Source: Mesorhizobium sp. WSM4311 (GTDB lineage: Bacteria; Pseudomonadota; Alphaproteobacteria; Rhizobiales; Rhizobiaceae). Taken from it: DNA of 64,000 bases. The DNA lies in the NCBI RefSeq assembly GCF_002295115.1, contig NZ_NSFV01000007.1, forward strand, positions 124,001 to 188,000, written 5' to 3'. The notes beneath the pieces are model-generated. The model made no database searches. It saw only the letters and a list, made by a program, of their open reading frames with translations, and had not been told where the DNA came from. Positions 14,239 through 24,300 of the stretch are shown piece after piece. The position numbers and the translations under genes were made by a program. Positions within the stretch are counted from its first letter, which is position 1. Each line of letters begins with the position of its first letter.

Positions 14239-16017
14239 TTGAACCTGTCGCGCCAATGGCCTAGATCGCAGCAGGCGGACAAACACGGCAGGTTTCCCAT
14301 TAACAGAGATCAAAGACGAGCGGCGAGTGCGGGAACCAGGTCTGGTGCAGGCGGACAGCCGCCGCTGGGTCTCGACCAGTATGTGCAGCAGGCCCTGCAA
14401 TTGCACCAGGCCGGGCGCCGGCAAGAGGCAGAGACCATCTACCGGCAAGTCTTGGCGCGTCAGCCCAAGCACGCGGCGGCGGCGCATTTCCTGGGGCTGC
14501 TGCTGCACCAGACCGGACGCAGCGAAGAAGGGTTGGACCTCATCGAGCGGTCGGTGAGCCTGCAGCCGACGAATGCCGATTTCCTCAACAATTTAGGCAC
14601 GGTGATGCGCGATCTCGGCCGCGTCGCCGCGGCAATCGACTTCTTCCGTGGCGCGGTGGATCTGCGGCCGGAGCAGCTCGCCGCGCGCGACAATCTCGGC
14701 TCGTCGCTGAAGCAGCTCGGCCGGTTCGAGGAGGCCGAAGAAATCTATCGCGGCACGGTCGCGCGCAATCCCTTCCATGTGCGCGCCCGCATCGGGCTTG
14801 CCGAAACCCTGCAGGAAGCCGCTCGCTTGGACGAGGCGCTGGCCGTGTTTCGCGAGTCGCTGACCATCCGTCCCAAGGATGCCGAGCTTCTGCATGGGCT
14901 CGGAGTCGGGCTGATGGAAAAGGGCAAGCTCGACGAGGCGGCCGATCTGTTCCGGCAGGCGCTGGCGGTCAACTCGGGCATGGCCAAGGCCTGGCTGATG
15001 TTGTCGCAGGTCAAGCGCCAGAAGGAGCGCGATGCCGAATTGTCCGGCATGGAAGCGCAGCATGCCAAGGCGCCGCAGGACAGCCTGGCGCGCATGCAGC
15101 TGTCGTTCGGCCTCGGCAAGGCCAATGACGATCTGAAGGACTATGATAAGGCCTTCGACTATTTTGCCGAAGGCAATGCCATTCGCCGCAAGGGGATCAA
15201 CTATGATCCCGTCAGGACGCGCGAGGAATTCGCGGCGATGAAGACGGTGTTCGATGCCGGCTTCTTCGAAAGGCACAGACCGAGCCCGATCACCGATGAC
15301 GCGCCGATCTTCGTCGTCGGCATGCCGCGGTCGGGCACGACGCTGGTCGAGCAGATCATCGCCAGCCATCCGCAGGTCTATGGCGCGGGCGAGCTCAGCA
15401 TCCTGAAGAACGCGGTCGGCAAGCAGTTCCCGGCGACCATGCCGGGTGGCTTTCCGTGGGGCGTATCGGATACGGACGATGCGGATTTCGCCGAGGCGGG
15501 CCAGGCCTATCTCGACATGCTGCATGCCCGCTATCCGCATGTCAGCCACGTCACCGACAAGATGCCGGGCAACTTCCTGCTTGTCGGCTTCATCCACATG
15601 ATGATGCCGAAAGCCAGGATCATCCATTGCGCCCGCGATGCGGCTGCAACCTGCCTGTCGATCTACAAGGTGCATTTCCGCGGCGACAGCCACCGCTATG
15701 GCTACGATCTCGGCGAACTCGCCGACTTCCACAATCTCTACACCGACATCATGGCGCATTGGCACAAGGTGCTGCCCGGCGTCGTGCATGATGTGCGCTA
15801 CGAGGATTTCGTCGCCGATCAGGAAGGCCAGAGCCGGGCGCTCATCGACTATCTCGGCCTGCCATGGGACGATGCCGTGCTGTCGTTCCACGAGACCGAC
15901 CGCCCGGTGCGCACGGCGTCCGCCGCGCAGGTGCGCCAGCCGATGTATCAAGGCTCGGTCGACCTGTGGAAACGCTATGGCGACCGGCTGAAGCCGCTAT
16001 TGGACAAGTTGGATTAG
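14239..16017 (+). CDS. TPR-repeat sulfotransferase
   Basis: About 592 residues. The N-terminal half is a run of tetratricopeptide repeats (for example QLHQAGRRQEAETIYRQVLA and the next four to five 34-residue units). The C-terminal half is a sulfotransferase domain with the PAPS-binding P-loop-like motif GMPRSGTTLVEQII near residue 360 and the second PAPS segment IHCARDAAATCLSIYKVHF. Such fusions are common in alphaproteobacteria; acceptors are mostly unknown, with polysaccharides or peptides possible. The frame has no ATG at its front and begins at a TTG with a weak ribosome binding site, so the start is uncertain. Confidence 0.85.
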   Translation: MNLSRQWPRSQQADKHGRFPINRDQRRAASAGTRSGAGGQPPLGLDQYVQQALQLHQAGRRQEAETIYRQVLARQPKHAAAAHFLGLLLHQTGRSEEGLDLIERSVSLQPTNADFLNNLGTVMRDLGRVAAAIDFFRGAVDLRPEQLAARDNLGSSLKQLGRFEEAEEIYRGTVARNPFHVRARIGLAETLQEAARLDEALAVFRESLTIRPKDAELLHGLGVGLMEKGKLDEAADLFRQALAVNSGMAKAWLMLSQVKRQKERDAELSGMEAQHAKAPQDSLARMQLSFGLGKANDDLKDYDKAFDYFAEGNAIRRKGINYDPVRTREEFAAMKTVFDAGFFERHRPSPITDDAPIFVVGMPRSGTTLVEQIIASHPQVYGAGELSILKNAVGKQFPATMPGGFPWGVSDTDDADFAEAGQAYLDMLHARYPHVSHVTDKMPGNFLLVGFIHMMMPKARIIHCARDAAATCLSIYKVHFRGDSHRYGYDLGELADFHNLYTDIMAHWHKVLPGVVHDVRYEDFVADQEGQSRALIDYLGLPWDDAVLSFHETDRPVRTASAAQVRQPMYQGSVDLWKRYGDRLKPLLDKLD

Positions 16018-16130
16018 CGCGCGAGGTCCTCAGCTTCGTCATCCACGGGCGGAGCAGCTCAAGGGGTCTGCGCCGCGTCGCTTCGCGCCTTGCTCCGCCA
16101 TAGGATTACGAAGCGGTGGGGCTCAGCTGC

Positions 16131-16484
16131 TCAAAGCTCGATGAAGGGCTGGAAGCCGCCGAAGATCATGCGCTTCATATCGAAGGGCATGGGACCCAAA
16201 TCGGGTGTCAGGCGCGGGTCGGCCATCACCTTGGCCATCACCGTGTCGCGGCTTTGCCTGGATTCATAGACCGCCCAGGCGAAGACGACGATCTCGTCGT
16301 CCTTTGCCTGGACGGCACGTGGAAACGAGGTGAGTTCGCCATAGGGCACGTCGTCGCCGATGCATTCGACATAGGCCAGCGCGCCGTGTTCCATCCATAT
16401 GGGGCCTGCGAGGTTGGCCAGCTTCTTGTAGTCATCGAGTTTGGCCTTTGGCACGGCAAGCACGAAACCATCGACATAGGACAT
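16131..16484 (-). CDS. DUF1428 family protein
   Basis: A 117-residue dimeric alpha-beta barrel (ferredoxin-like) protein. The start MSYVDGFVLAVPKAKLDDYK, WMEHGALAYVECIGDDV and the end GPMPFDMKRMIFGGFQPFIEL are diagnostic of DUF1428 (YbaA-like). Function is unknown. AAGGAGCTCACC precedes the ATG. It forms a likely pair with the VOC protein at 16577-16999 upstream on the same strand. Confidence 0.88.
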   Translation of the reverse strand: MSYVDGFVLAVPKAKLDDYKKLANLAGPIWMEHGALAYVECIGDDVPYGELTSFPRAVQAKDDEIVVFAWAVYESRQSRDTVMAKVMADPRLTPDLGPMPFDMKRMIFGGFQPFIEL

Positions 16485-16576
16485 GGTGAGCTCCTTGCTG
16501 AAAACCGAGCGCCGGGTCGGCGGGGATACGACCCGGCGCGGTGAGCGCGTCAGCCCTGACGGGCGACGCCTGCTCG

Positions 16577-16999
16577 CTACTTCACCGGCGCGTTCATCGC
16601 CCAGGCGACGCCGAACGGATCATTCAGCTGGCCCCAGCGATCGCCCCAGAACATCACCTGCAGCGGCGTGACCACTTCGCAGCCGGCATCGACGGCGCGC
16701 TGCCACCAGGTCTCGATGTCGCCATCTTCGAGATGGAGCTGCAGCGTGTAGCCCTGCGCGGCCTTATGTGGATGGCCGTGCTCGGGATAGGCGTCGCCCA
16801 GCATCAGCGTCGAGCCGTTGACGTGGAGATGGATGTGCATGGTGCGGCCTTTTTCATCCGCCGGATAGGCAAAGACCTGCTTGGCGCCAAAGGCCTTCTT
16901 GTAGAAATCAGCGGCCTTGAAGGCGCCGTCCACCTGCAGATAAGGGGTTAACCCGCCGAGCACTTCTGCCCTGGGCTGAATGGGGGTCTGGTCAGTCAT
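16577..16999 (-). CDS. VOC-family protein (PhnB/glyoxalase-like)
   Basis: A 140-residue vicinal-oxygen-chelate fold protein of the PhnB-like group. Markers are LTPYLQVDGAFKAADFYKKA near residues 17-36, MHIHLHVNGSTLMLGDAYPE and FWGDRWGQLNDPFGVAWAM. Metal-ligand His/Glu positions are only partly recognisable, so it may be a binding rather than catalytic member. The ATG at 16999 has AGAGGAGCAAGAC upstream. Stand-alone VOC and DUF1428 genes often occur with YciI-type genes in rhizobia; here they share an operon-like spacing of 92 bases. Confidence 0.85.
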   Translation of the reverse strand: MTDQTPIQPRAEVLGGLTPYLQVDGAFKAADFYKKAFGAKQVFAYPADEKGRTMHIHLHVNGSTLMLGDAYPEHGHPHKAAQGYTLQLHLEDGDIETWWQRAVDAGCEVVTPLQVMFWGDRWGQLNDPFGVAWAMNAPVK

Positions 17000-17159
17000 G
17001 TCTTGCTCCTCTTTGCGTTCGGCTTGGCCTTACGAACCACAGGACGCGCGAGGTGACGGCAATCCTACATGGCGGCGCGAATTTTCTTTCGAGCCGGACC
17101 CGGACGGACCGGGCAACCGGCGGATTGAAGCGGCAATCGCATGAACAGGCTGATCGCGG

Positions 17160-17342
17160 TCATATGACCTTGGTCGAGAAGGTCGTTGCACGACGGCTGT
17201 TCCGCGCGTCGAAGAGGTCCGGAAAGCCGATGTCCTTACGCAATTCGGCTGGCAGCGAGAGCAGGATGCGTTCGCTGCGATGGCGGGCACGTGCCGCCGC
17301 GTATTGGGTTGCGATGCGACCGATGGATGAAAGGACCGACAT
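17160..17342 (-). CDS. DUF1127-type small protein
   Basis: A 60-residue protein starting MSVLSSIGRIATQYAAARAR, with the conserved LLSLPAELRKDIGFPD block near residues 31-46 that defines DUF1127-like proteins. It ends with a basic Arg/Thr tail. The ATG at 17342 has GGGAGAG seven bases upstream and is preferred over 17375. In related bacteria small DUF1127 proteins affect RNA turnover and phosphate or carbon responses; a role here is inferred only by family. Confidence 0.75.
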   Translation of the reverse strand: MSVLSSIGRIATQYAAARARHRSERILLSLPAELRKDIGFPDLFDARNSRRATTFSTKVI

Positions 17343-17485
17343 GATGTTCTCTCCCTGGGTTGACGCCGGCATCATCGCGTCGGCATCCCAAGGACGTGGC
17401 AGGTTCAGGCGATCCGACAGAGCGCCGAACTTTTTGTTACGACTCCGAATTCGATCGAAGAAGCCTTCGTCGCTCAGGGCGGCGG

Positions 17486-17794
17486 CTATGCGACCTTAAG
17501 CGTTGGGATCGCTGAAACATCAACCTCGCGCTCGGCGTGCCAGGCATCGAAAGCCGCCTGCATCCGAAGCCAGATCGCGGCACCGTCGCCAAACATCTTC
17601 CCAAGGCGAGCGGCCACAGCCGGCGAAACCGGCTTCTTTTCGCGGATGATGTCATAAAGCTGTTGCCGGGAGATCCCGAGCAGATTTGCAATTTCCACCT
17701 TGGTCTTTCCGGTTGCCGGGATAATGTCCTCAAGCAGCGCTCCCGGGTGGGAGGGACAACGCTCGATCGGACGCATCGGCTCGTGCACGGTCAT
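17486..17794 (-). CDS. higA: HigA-family antitoxin (XRE-type regulator)
   Basis: A 102-residue helix-turn-helix antitoxin. PSHPGALLEDIIPATG and the helix-turn-helix VEIANLLGISRQQLYDIIRE (residues 33-52), then the AARLGKMFGDGAAIWLRMQ block, are the HigA/VapI signature. It lies 27 bases downstream of the toxin gene, the reversed order typical of higBA. It should bind the inverted repeats upstream of higB and repress the pair. Confidence 0.9.
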   Translation of the reverse strand: MTVHEPMRPIERCPSHPGALLEDIIPATGKTKVEIANLLGISRQQLYDIIREKKPVSPAVAARLGKMFGDGAAIWLRMQAAFDAWHAEREVDVSAIPTLKVA

Positions 17795-17821
17795 AAGTCG
17801 AACTTCTCCAATCTGGCCGCC

Positions 17822-18100
17822 TCAGTGGTATTGCTCGAAATCGACGCGGGCGGCGTCCTTACCGTCGAATTCAAATGTGATGCACCACGGGCCGTTGACA
17901 TGGACCGTGTAGCGAATTGGATCGAAGCCTTTCAGCGGGTGGAAGTCGAAGCCGGGGAGGTTCATCTCCTCCGGCTTCTCCGAAGCTTCCAGGCGGTCAA
18001 GCCGGACCAGAATGCGCTTGTGCATTTTGGCGTCGATCTTACCGGTTTTTCCGGTTTGAAAGAGGTCCGACAGCTCCTTGTTCTTGAAGGACTTGATCAT
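17822..18100 (-). CDS. higB: HigB-family toxin (RelE-like mRNA interferase)
   Basis: A 92-residue protein of the RelE/HigB fold: MIKSFKNKELSDLFQTGKTG, KILVRLDRLEAS-type helix, GFDFHPLKG and YTVHVNGPWCITFEFDG, with the terminal His. These match HigB toxins that cleave mRNA on the ribosome. All main blocks look intact, so the pair is probably active. Overlapping operators lie directly upstream, and a ribosome binding site is weak, which keeps toxin output low. Confidence 0.9.
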   Translation of the reverse strand: MIKSFKNKELSDLFQTGKTGKIDAKMHKRILVRLDRLEASEKPEEMNLPGFDFHPLKGFDPIRYTVHVNGPWCITFEFDGKDAARVDFEQYH

Positions 18101-18107
18101 CGATCTA

Positions 18108-18157
18108 TGTAAACAGGTTGCTTACACAGATCAAGATGTGTAAGCAAATAATTTACA
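18108..18157 (-). promoter_or_regulatory. higBA operator: two TGTAA-TTACA inverted repeats
   Basis: Repeat 1 (18108-18128) has TGTAAAC and GCTTACA arms; repeat 2 (18139-18157) is TGTAAGCAAATAATTTACA. The two share the half-site TGTAARC and are about 30 bases apart, three helical turns. The first ends 8 bases from the higB start. This layout fits cooperative binding of a HigA dimer pair. Confidence 0.7.
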
Positions 18158-18181
18158 GGCAAAACGAACCTGTCTCGCCGC

Positions 18182-19708
18182 TCAACCGCCGCCTTCCGCT
18201 ACCTCAAGGAAAAAGCCCTCGGGGTCCTCGACCTCCGTCAGCTTTCGCTTCTCGATCAGCCAGAAACGGTTGCCGACGGCTCGGATGAAGGAGCGGTCGT
18301 GCGAGGCGAGCACGCAGCTTGCCTGGTGCTTGAGCAATTCCTCCTCCAGCGCTTCCTGGCCATCGATGTCGAGATGGTTGGTCGGCTCGTCGAGCAGATA
18401 GAAATTGGGATTGGCGAGCCTGAGCGCAAGCATCATCAGCCGTGCCTTCTGGCCGCCGGACAGCGCGCCGATCCTTTTCTCCTGCATCTCGATGACCACG
18501 CCGGCGCCGGCAAGCAACGAGCGGGCGCGTTGTTCGCCGACGTCGTAGCGGCGCGAAACCATCGCCAGCGGCGTGTCGTCGCCGCTGATGCCGGACAGCG
18601 CCTGGTCGCTGTAGCCGAGCACCGTCGACGGCGTCACCTTCACGTTCTGCACCGTGTCGGGCTCGGCGATGGCGCTGCGGATCAGGCTGACGAAGCGCGA
18701 TTTGCCGACGCCATTGCGGCCGAGCAGCACGATACGGTCGCCCTGACAGATGTGACGCTTGCCGGTCTTGAACAGCAGCGTGCCATCGGGCGTTTCGACC
18801 ACCGCGTCGTCGAGCGTGATCAGCACCTTGGCGTGGGTGCCGCGATTGGCCAGCCGGATCGCACCGGCCGATTTTTCGCGGTGCGCCGATACCGCCTCCT
18901 CTTCGAGTTTGTCCGCCCGTTCCCTGAGCTGCTTGGTTTTCACCGTCAAAAGGTCGCTGCCGGAATTGATGCCGATGTTGTTGAGCTTGGCGGCCTGCTT
19001 TCGCAGCTGCTGGGCGACCTTCATGTCGCGCTCGAATTTTCGCGCTGTCGAGGCGTCGACCTTGTCGAGCGCCTGTCTGGCGCGGGAGTAGGGCAGCGCA
19101 AACACCGGCGACTGTTCCGGGCGCAGGAACAGCGTCCGGTTGGTGGTGGCGTCGAGGAAGGCGCGGTCATGGCTGGCGATGACGACGGGCACTTCGCGCG
19201 GCAGCGCGTTCAGCCAGCTTTCCAGCTGGCTGATGCGGGCAAGGTCTAGATGATTGGTCGGCTCGTCGAGCAGCAGCACATCGGGATCGGTGACCCAGAC
19301 GCGGGCGATCAGCGCCAGCCTCTGCCAGCCGCCGCTCAGCGCCTGCATTTCCCGCTCGCGCATCGCCTCAGGCACGTCGAGAGAATCCAGCACCACGTCG
19401 ACGCGCCACATCTCGCTTTCGGCCTGCTCCGACGGCAAGGCGTCGGCCACCACCTCATGGAAGCTGCGGCTGAGAAGGGCAGGGGGAACCGACTGCTCGA
19501 CATGGCCGACGCGCAAGCCGCGCGTGCGGGTGATGTCGCCAGAGGTCGGCTCCATCTCGCCGGTCAGGCATTTGAGCAAGGTCGACTTGCCGCGGCCGTT
19601 GGCGGCAACGATGCCGAGCCGGTCGCCACTGCCGATGGTGAGGTCGAGGTTTGCGAAGAGCGGCGCACTCATGGTGACGCCGAGGGATTTGAGGGTGATC
19701 AGGGCCAT
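18182..19708 (-). CDS. ABC-F family ATPase
   Basis: A 508-residue soluble protein with two ABC domains and no membrane segments. Domain 1 has Walker A AANGRGKST (about 35-43), signature LSGGWQRLA and DEPTNHLDL; domain 2 has GRNGVGKSR, LSGGQKARL and DEPTNHLDID. Between them is a charged linker (about 215-290). ABC-F proteins act on ribosomes and some protect against antibiotics. This subgroup has a short linker and no characteristic resistance features that I can name. The divergent TGTAA operator belongs to higBA, not this gene. Confidence 0.9.
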   Translation of the reverse strand: MALITLKSLGVTMSAPLFANLDLTIGSGDRLGIVAANGRGKSTLLKCLTGEMEPTSGDITRTRGLRVGHVEQSVPPALLSRSFHEVVADALPSEQAESEMWRVDVVLDSLDVPEAMREREMQALSGGWQRLALIARVWVTDPDVLLLDEPTNHLDLARISQLESWLNALPREVPVVIASHDRAFLDATTNRTLFLRPEQSPVFALPYSRARQALDKVDASTARKFERDMKVAQQLRKQAAKLNNIGINSGSDLLTVKTKQLRERADKLEEEAVSAHREKSAGAIRLANRGTHAKVLITLDDAVVETPDGTLLFKTGKRHICQGDRIVLLGRNGVGKSRFVSLIRSAIAEPDTVQNVKVTPSTVLGYSDQALSGISGDDTPLAMVSRRYDVGEQRARSLLAGAGVVIEMQEKRIGALSGGQKARLMMLALRLANPNFYLLDEPTNHLDIDGQEALEEELLKHQASCVLASHDRSFIRAVGNRFWLIEKRKLTEVEDPEGFFLEVAEGGG

Positions 19709-19948
19709 TGTGATTTCTCTGGTCTTGCCGGAACCAACTCCGGATGCACTTGACGGCGCGCGTGCTGGCCATCAGGCTCGGCGTTGCGGCACCACGAAGG
19801 GCAGACCAAAAAATCGAAGCGGGAAAAACCCGGACCGTCCCTGGTCAGCCCTGCAAGCTGGCTTGCAGGGCAGAAATCGGGCCACGCTGACGATGGTGAT
19901 CAATAGACACGCAGCCCTCCTTTCAAGACGTTCGAGTGTGCGAAGCGA

Positions 19949-20854
19949 TTACACCAAGGGCGGTGCGGATGGCAAGGCCGCCGCTTTCGCCCGGTGCGGG
20001 AACGGATCCAGCACCAATATGCAGCCACCGATGATTGCTACCGCGCCGAAGGCCTGGATGATGGTCAGCGACTCGCCGAGCATGACAGTGCCAACCAGCA
20101 CGGCGATCGTGGTCACGGCGAATTCGACGCTGATCGCCCTGGTCGCGCCGATGCTGGCCACCAGCCGGAAGTAGACGACATAGGTCAGCGCGCTCATCAC
20201 GCAAGCGAGAAGGGCGAGATAGAGGAAATCGACAGGGCGCGGCATGGCCGGCACCGGGACGGCCAGCAGCAGCGGCAGTGTCATCAGCCCGCCGAACAGA
20301 AAGGCGGCGCCGGTGAGTTCGAACGAGCCGGCCGAGCGCAGATGGCGATTGGCGTAGTTGCTGCCGAAGGCGGCGGAGAAGGAGCTGAACAGCGAGGCGG
20401 CGCAGCCGAATGCGAAGGACGGCGTGATCGGCACCGAAGGGAAGCCGACCAAGACCACGATGCCCGCAGCGCCGAGCAGCAAGCCGGCCAGCCCGCGAAC
20501 GGTGATGCGCTCGAGCCCCCATAACTGGCCAAGGATCATCGAGAACAGCGGGATCGCGGCAACGAGAATGGCCGCCATCGCCGTGCCGATACGCGGCGTG
20601 GCGTAGGACAGGCCGATCAGCTGCGCCGCGACGGTCGTCGCGCCAACCATGGCGAAGTGCCGCCAGCCGGCGCTGAAATCGAGCCGTCGCCGCGTCGCCG
20701 CCGCCAGCAGGAAGAGCGTGATGCCGGCGATCAGCGAGCGCAAGGTCACCGCGCCGACCCAGCCGAATGCGTGTACCACCTTGAGCAGCACGAGGAACGA
20801 CAGGCCCCAGGTGACGGCCAGGAAGGCGTAGGCTGCGATATCCTTGGGTTTCAT
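19949..20854 (-). CDS. EamA-family (DMT) transporter
   Basis: A 301-residue, ten-helix drug/metabolite transporter with two EamA repeats. The first begins AYAFLAVTWGLSFLVLLKVV and the second contains SFELTGAAFLFGGLMTLPLL and SVEFAVTTIAVLVGTVMLGE. Substrate unknown; relatives export amino acids or metabolites. The ATG at 20854 is chosen because the first helix follows at once; the frame extends to 20992 but that part overlaps an apparent gene fragment on the other strand. Confidence 0.88.
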   Translation of the reverse strand: MKPKDIAAYAFLAVTWGLSFLVLLKVVHAFGWVGAVTLRSLIAGITLFLLAAATRRRLDFSAGWRHFAMVGATTVAAQLIGLSYATPRIGTAMAAILVAAIPLFSMILGQLWGLERITVRGLAGLLLGAAGIVVLVGFPSVPITPSFAFGCAASLFSSFSAAFGSNYANRHLRSAGSFELTGAAFLFGGLMTLPLLLAVPVPAMPRPVDFLYLALLACVMSALTYVVYFRLVASIGATRAISVEFAVTTIAVLVGTVMLGESLTIIQAFGAVAIIGGCILVLDPFPHRAKAAALPSAPPLV

Positions 20855-20957
20855 TTCGCGCGGCTGCGTGAGGTTTAGGCGGGAGACGAGAGCCCCACGG
20901 CCGTATCGCTTCGGCCGGCGACTGACAAGGGAAGGCGCATGGTCCAGTCGGCCGGCA

Positions 20958-21005
20958 AAGGTGTTCGGCCATTTCCTGCTCGACCTCAACAAGGAATATG
21001 AACTA
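20958..21005 (+). pseudogene. Possible inverted C-terminal fragment of the gene at 21014-21247
   Basis: The plus strand encodes KVFGHFLLDLNKEYEL here. From memory, this looks like the C-terminal block of the same unnamed rhizobial family whose N-terminus is on the minus strand at 21014-21247. That gene loses its family-like sequence right after LIGTGR. An inversion with loss of about 10-15 codons would explain the layout. No start codon or ribosome binding site serves this fragment. Confidence 0.35.
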
Positions 21006-21013
21006 AGCGGCGG

Positions 21014-21247
21014 TCACCTGAGACCCCTGCCTGTGCCAATCAAAACCTGGTCAAACCGATTTTGGGCATCCCGGTAAACATAGTGTACGTCGTTCAGGTA
21101 GGGCACACCGATATCGTTGAGGTCCAGTGCGTCGACATAGGGCCATATGTCTACGACGGCATTCACCGTGGCGGTGACATTCGTCATCGGCTCAGCGAAG
21201 CAGGCTTTGAACTCTTTCTCATCAAGTCTGCGAACGACCACCATCAC
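21014..21247 (-). pseudogene. Truncated conserved hypothetical gene
   Basis: A 77-residue frame beginning MMVVVRRLDEKEFKACFAEP, then IWPYVDALDLNDIGVPYLND, VYRDAQNRFDQVLIGTGR and an abrupt GLR stop. I recall longer rhizobial proteins of this type that continue with a hydrophobic strand and a GH.LLDLN.EYGL end. Here that end appears on the opposite strand immediately downstream, so the gene is probably disrupted. It may still be expressed as a short product. Confidence 0.5.
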
Positions 21248-21307
21248 TTATTCTAGGTGATGGCGCTTGAAAATCGCAACCGATCGAAACGTAATGTTTA
21301 CAGGCCG

Positions 21308-24300
21308 CTACTTCCCCGGCCTGCCCGTTTTCCCAGGCCGGCGCTTTTCGCGGCGGGCGTCGCCTGGGTCCTCGTAGGAGCCGATTCCGGCGCGCTGGCG
21401 GATGATTGGTTTGTCGTCGCGATCTGTCGCGCCTGTCCTACCGGCCCCCACGAGGGGGGAGATCGGCTGGGGCTTCGCCGGCACTTTTCCTTCGACCGGC
21501 TTTTCCGTGCGCCGCACGGTCATCTCGTCCAGAGAGTTCTTCTTGAACAGCGGCTTGACCGGCTCGCCCGGAATACCGAAGTCGGAACCGTGCGCTTCGG
21601 ACGCCGACTGTTTCTTGAACAGCGAGCGTGACACCGCACCCGCGGGCGTCGGCATGTCGGTGCCGGGCCCCATATCGTCGATCGAGGGTTTGGCGAACAG
21701 CGGCTTCTTCACCGGCACGGCGCCGTCGGCGCCCATCTCGTCGAGATCAGGCTTGCGGAACAGGTTGGGCCGGGCAGCCCTGGCGGCCTCTTCGGCGGCG
21801 CGTGCTTCGTCGAGCTTGCGGAAACGTTCCTGTTCCTCAGCCGTGCGATGCTTGGCCACGCCCTCGTTGTGCTTGCCCTTTTCGCGGCCCGAGACCGGGC
21901 TTTCCATGTCGGCGTATTTGGCCAGCGGGTCGTCGGAAATCGACAGTTCCATCTCGCGCAGCCGCTTGATCTCATCGCGGATGCGGGCGGCCTTCTCGAA
22001 GTCGAGATTGGCGGCGGCGTCGCGCATCTGTTTTTCCATCGCGTCGAGATGCGCCTTGAGGTTGTTGCCCATCATGGCGCCGGCGCTGTCGGTGAACTGC
22101 GAGATGTCGGCGCGGACATGGTCCTTCTCGTAGACCGAGTCCAGAATGTCGGAGATGCGCGACTTGACCGATTCCGGCGTGATGCCGTTGGCGGCGTTCC
22201 ACTCCATCTGCTTTTCGCGGCGGCGGTTGGTTTCGGCCATCGCCCGCTCCATCGAGCCGGTGACCTGGTCGGCATAGAGGATGACCTTGCCGTCGACGTT
22301 GCGGGCGGCGCGGCCGATGGTCTGGATGAGCGAGGTTTCGGAGCGCAAAAAACCTTCCTTGTCGGCATCGAGAATGGCGACGAAGCCGCATTCGGGAATA
22401 TCCAGGCCTTCGCGCAAAAGGTTGATGCCGACCAGCACGTCGAAAGCGCCGAGGCGCAAGTCGCGCAGGATCTCGATGCGCTCCAGCGTGTCGATGTCGG
22501 AGTGCATGTAGCGCACGCGCACGCCCTGTTCGTGCAGATATTCGGTCAAATCCTCGGCCATGCGCTTGGTCAGCACCGTGACCAGCGTGCGGTAGCCGGC
22601 GGCCGTGGTCTCGCGGATCTCGCCGACGACATCGTCGACCTGGCTTTTCGCCGGGCGCACCTCGACCGGCGGGTCGATCAGGCCGGTCGGGCGGATGACC
22701 TGCTCGGCGAAGACGCCGCCGGACTGTTCCATTTCCCAGCCGCCCGGGGTCGCCGAAACGGCGACGGACAGCGGGCGCATGGCGTCCCATTCCTCGAAGC
22801 GCAGCGGCCGGTTGTCCATGCAGGAGGGCAGGCGGAAGCCATACTCGGCCAGCGTCGCCTTGCGCCGGAAGTCGCCGCGATACATGCCGCCGATCTGCGG
22901 CACGGTGACGTGGCTTTCGTCGATGAACACCAGTGCATTGTCCGGGATATACTCGAACAAGGTCGGCGGCGGGTCGCCCGGCTGGCGGCCGGTGAGATAA
23001 CGCGAATAGTTCTCGATGCCGGCGCAGGAGCCGGTGGCTTCCAGCATTTCGAGGTCGAAGCGGGTGCGCTGCTCCAGCCGCTGCGCCTCCAGCAGGCGGC
23101 CGGCGCGCTCCAGTTCCACCAGCCGCTGCTTGAGCTCTTCCTTGATCGACTTGATCGCCTGGTTGAGCGTCGGGCGCGGCGTCACATAGTGCGAGTTGGC
23201 GTAGATCTTGACGCTTTTCAGCTCGCCGGTCTTCTGGCCGGTCAGCGGATCGAACTCGGTGATCTGCTCGATCTCGTCGCCGAACATCGAGATGCGCCAG
23301 GCGCGGTCCTCAAGGTGGGCCGGGAAGATCTCGATCGTGTCGCCGCGCACGCGGAACGAGCCGCGCACGAAATTGATGTCCTGGCGCTTGTATTGCTGGG
23401 CGACGAGGTCGGCGAGCAAAGCGCGCTGGTCGAGCCGGTCGCCGATCTGCATCTGGAAGGTCATCGCCGTATAGGTCTCGACCGAACCGATACCGTAGAT
23501 GCAGGACACCGAGGCGACGATGATGACGTCGTCGCGCTCGAGCAGCGAGCGCGTCGCCGAGTGGCGCATGCGGTCGATCTGTTCGTTGATCGAGGATTCC
23601 TTCTCGATGAAGGTGTCGGTGCGCGGAACGTAGGCTTCCGGCTGGTAGTAGTCGTAATAGGAGACGAAATACTCCACCGCATTGTCGGGGAAGAATTTCT
23701 TGAACTCGGAATAGAGCTGCGCGGCCAGCGTCTTGTTGGGCGCCAGGATCAGGGCAGGGCGCTGCGTCTCCTCGATCACCTTGGCCATGGTGAAGGTTTT
23801 TCCCGAGCCGGTGACGCCGAGCAGCACCTGGGTGCGGTCGTTGTTGTCGACGCCTTCGACAAGGTCCTTGATGGCGGTCGGCTGGTCGCCGGCCGGCTCG
23901 AAGTCCGACACCATCTTGATGGCGATGCCGCCTTCCGACTTTTCCGGCCGGGCAGGGCGGTGCGGCGTCCACAGCACGCCATCCTTGTGCAGCGGATTGC
24001 CGGATTCGATCAGCGCCGAGAGCGCGGCGACCGTCGCGGTGACGCCGCTCGACGTCATCGTCTCGGCTTCTTCCAGCGAGATATCGAGGCCGGCGACCGG
24101 ATTGAGGCCGGCCGCGGCGCGTTCGCGAGCGGTGGCCGCGCCGCCCATCGAGGTGCCGCGCGCCGTGCGCCCGGGCGCGGAGGAACGCTCGGGAACCTTC
24201 TTGGATGGTCTTGGCGCTTTGCCGCCGTCGCCCTTGCCAGCCTGGCGCCCTTCGCGCTCCGCCTCCTGCTCGATCTGTTCGGCCCAGTCGGCGATCGAAC

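Noticed and set aside
13944..14300. Minus-strand frame of 118 codons overlapping the small plus-strand gene
   Set aside because: It has no ribosome binding site, whereas the plus strand has a near-consensus one.
19849..19870. Perfect 10-base inverted repeat CCCTGCAAGC/GCTTGCAGGG
   Set aside because: Only two bases separate the arms and no T run follows on either strand, so I do not call it a terminator. It may simply be another short palindrome.
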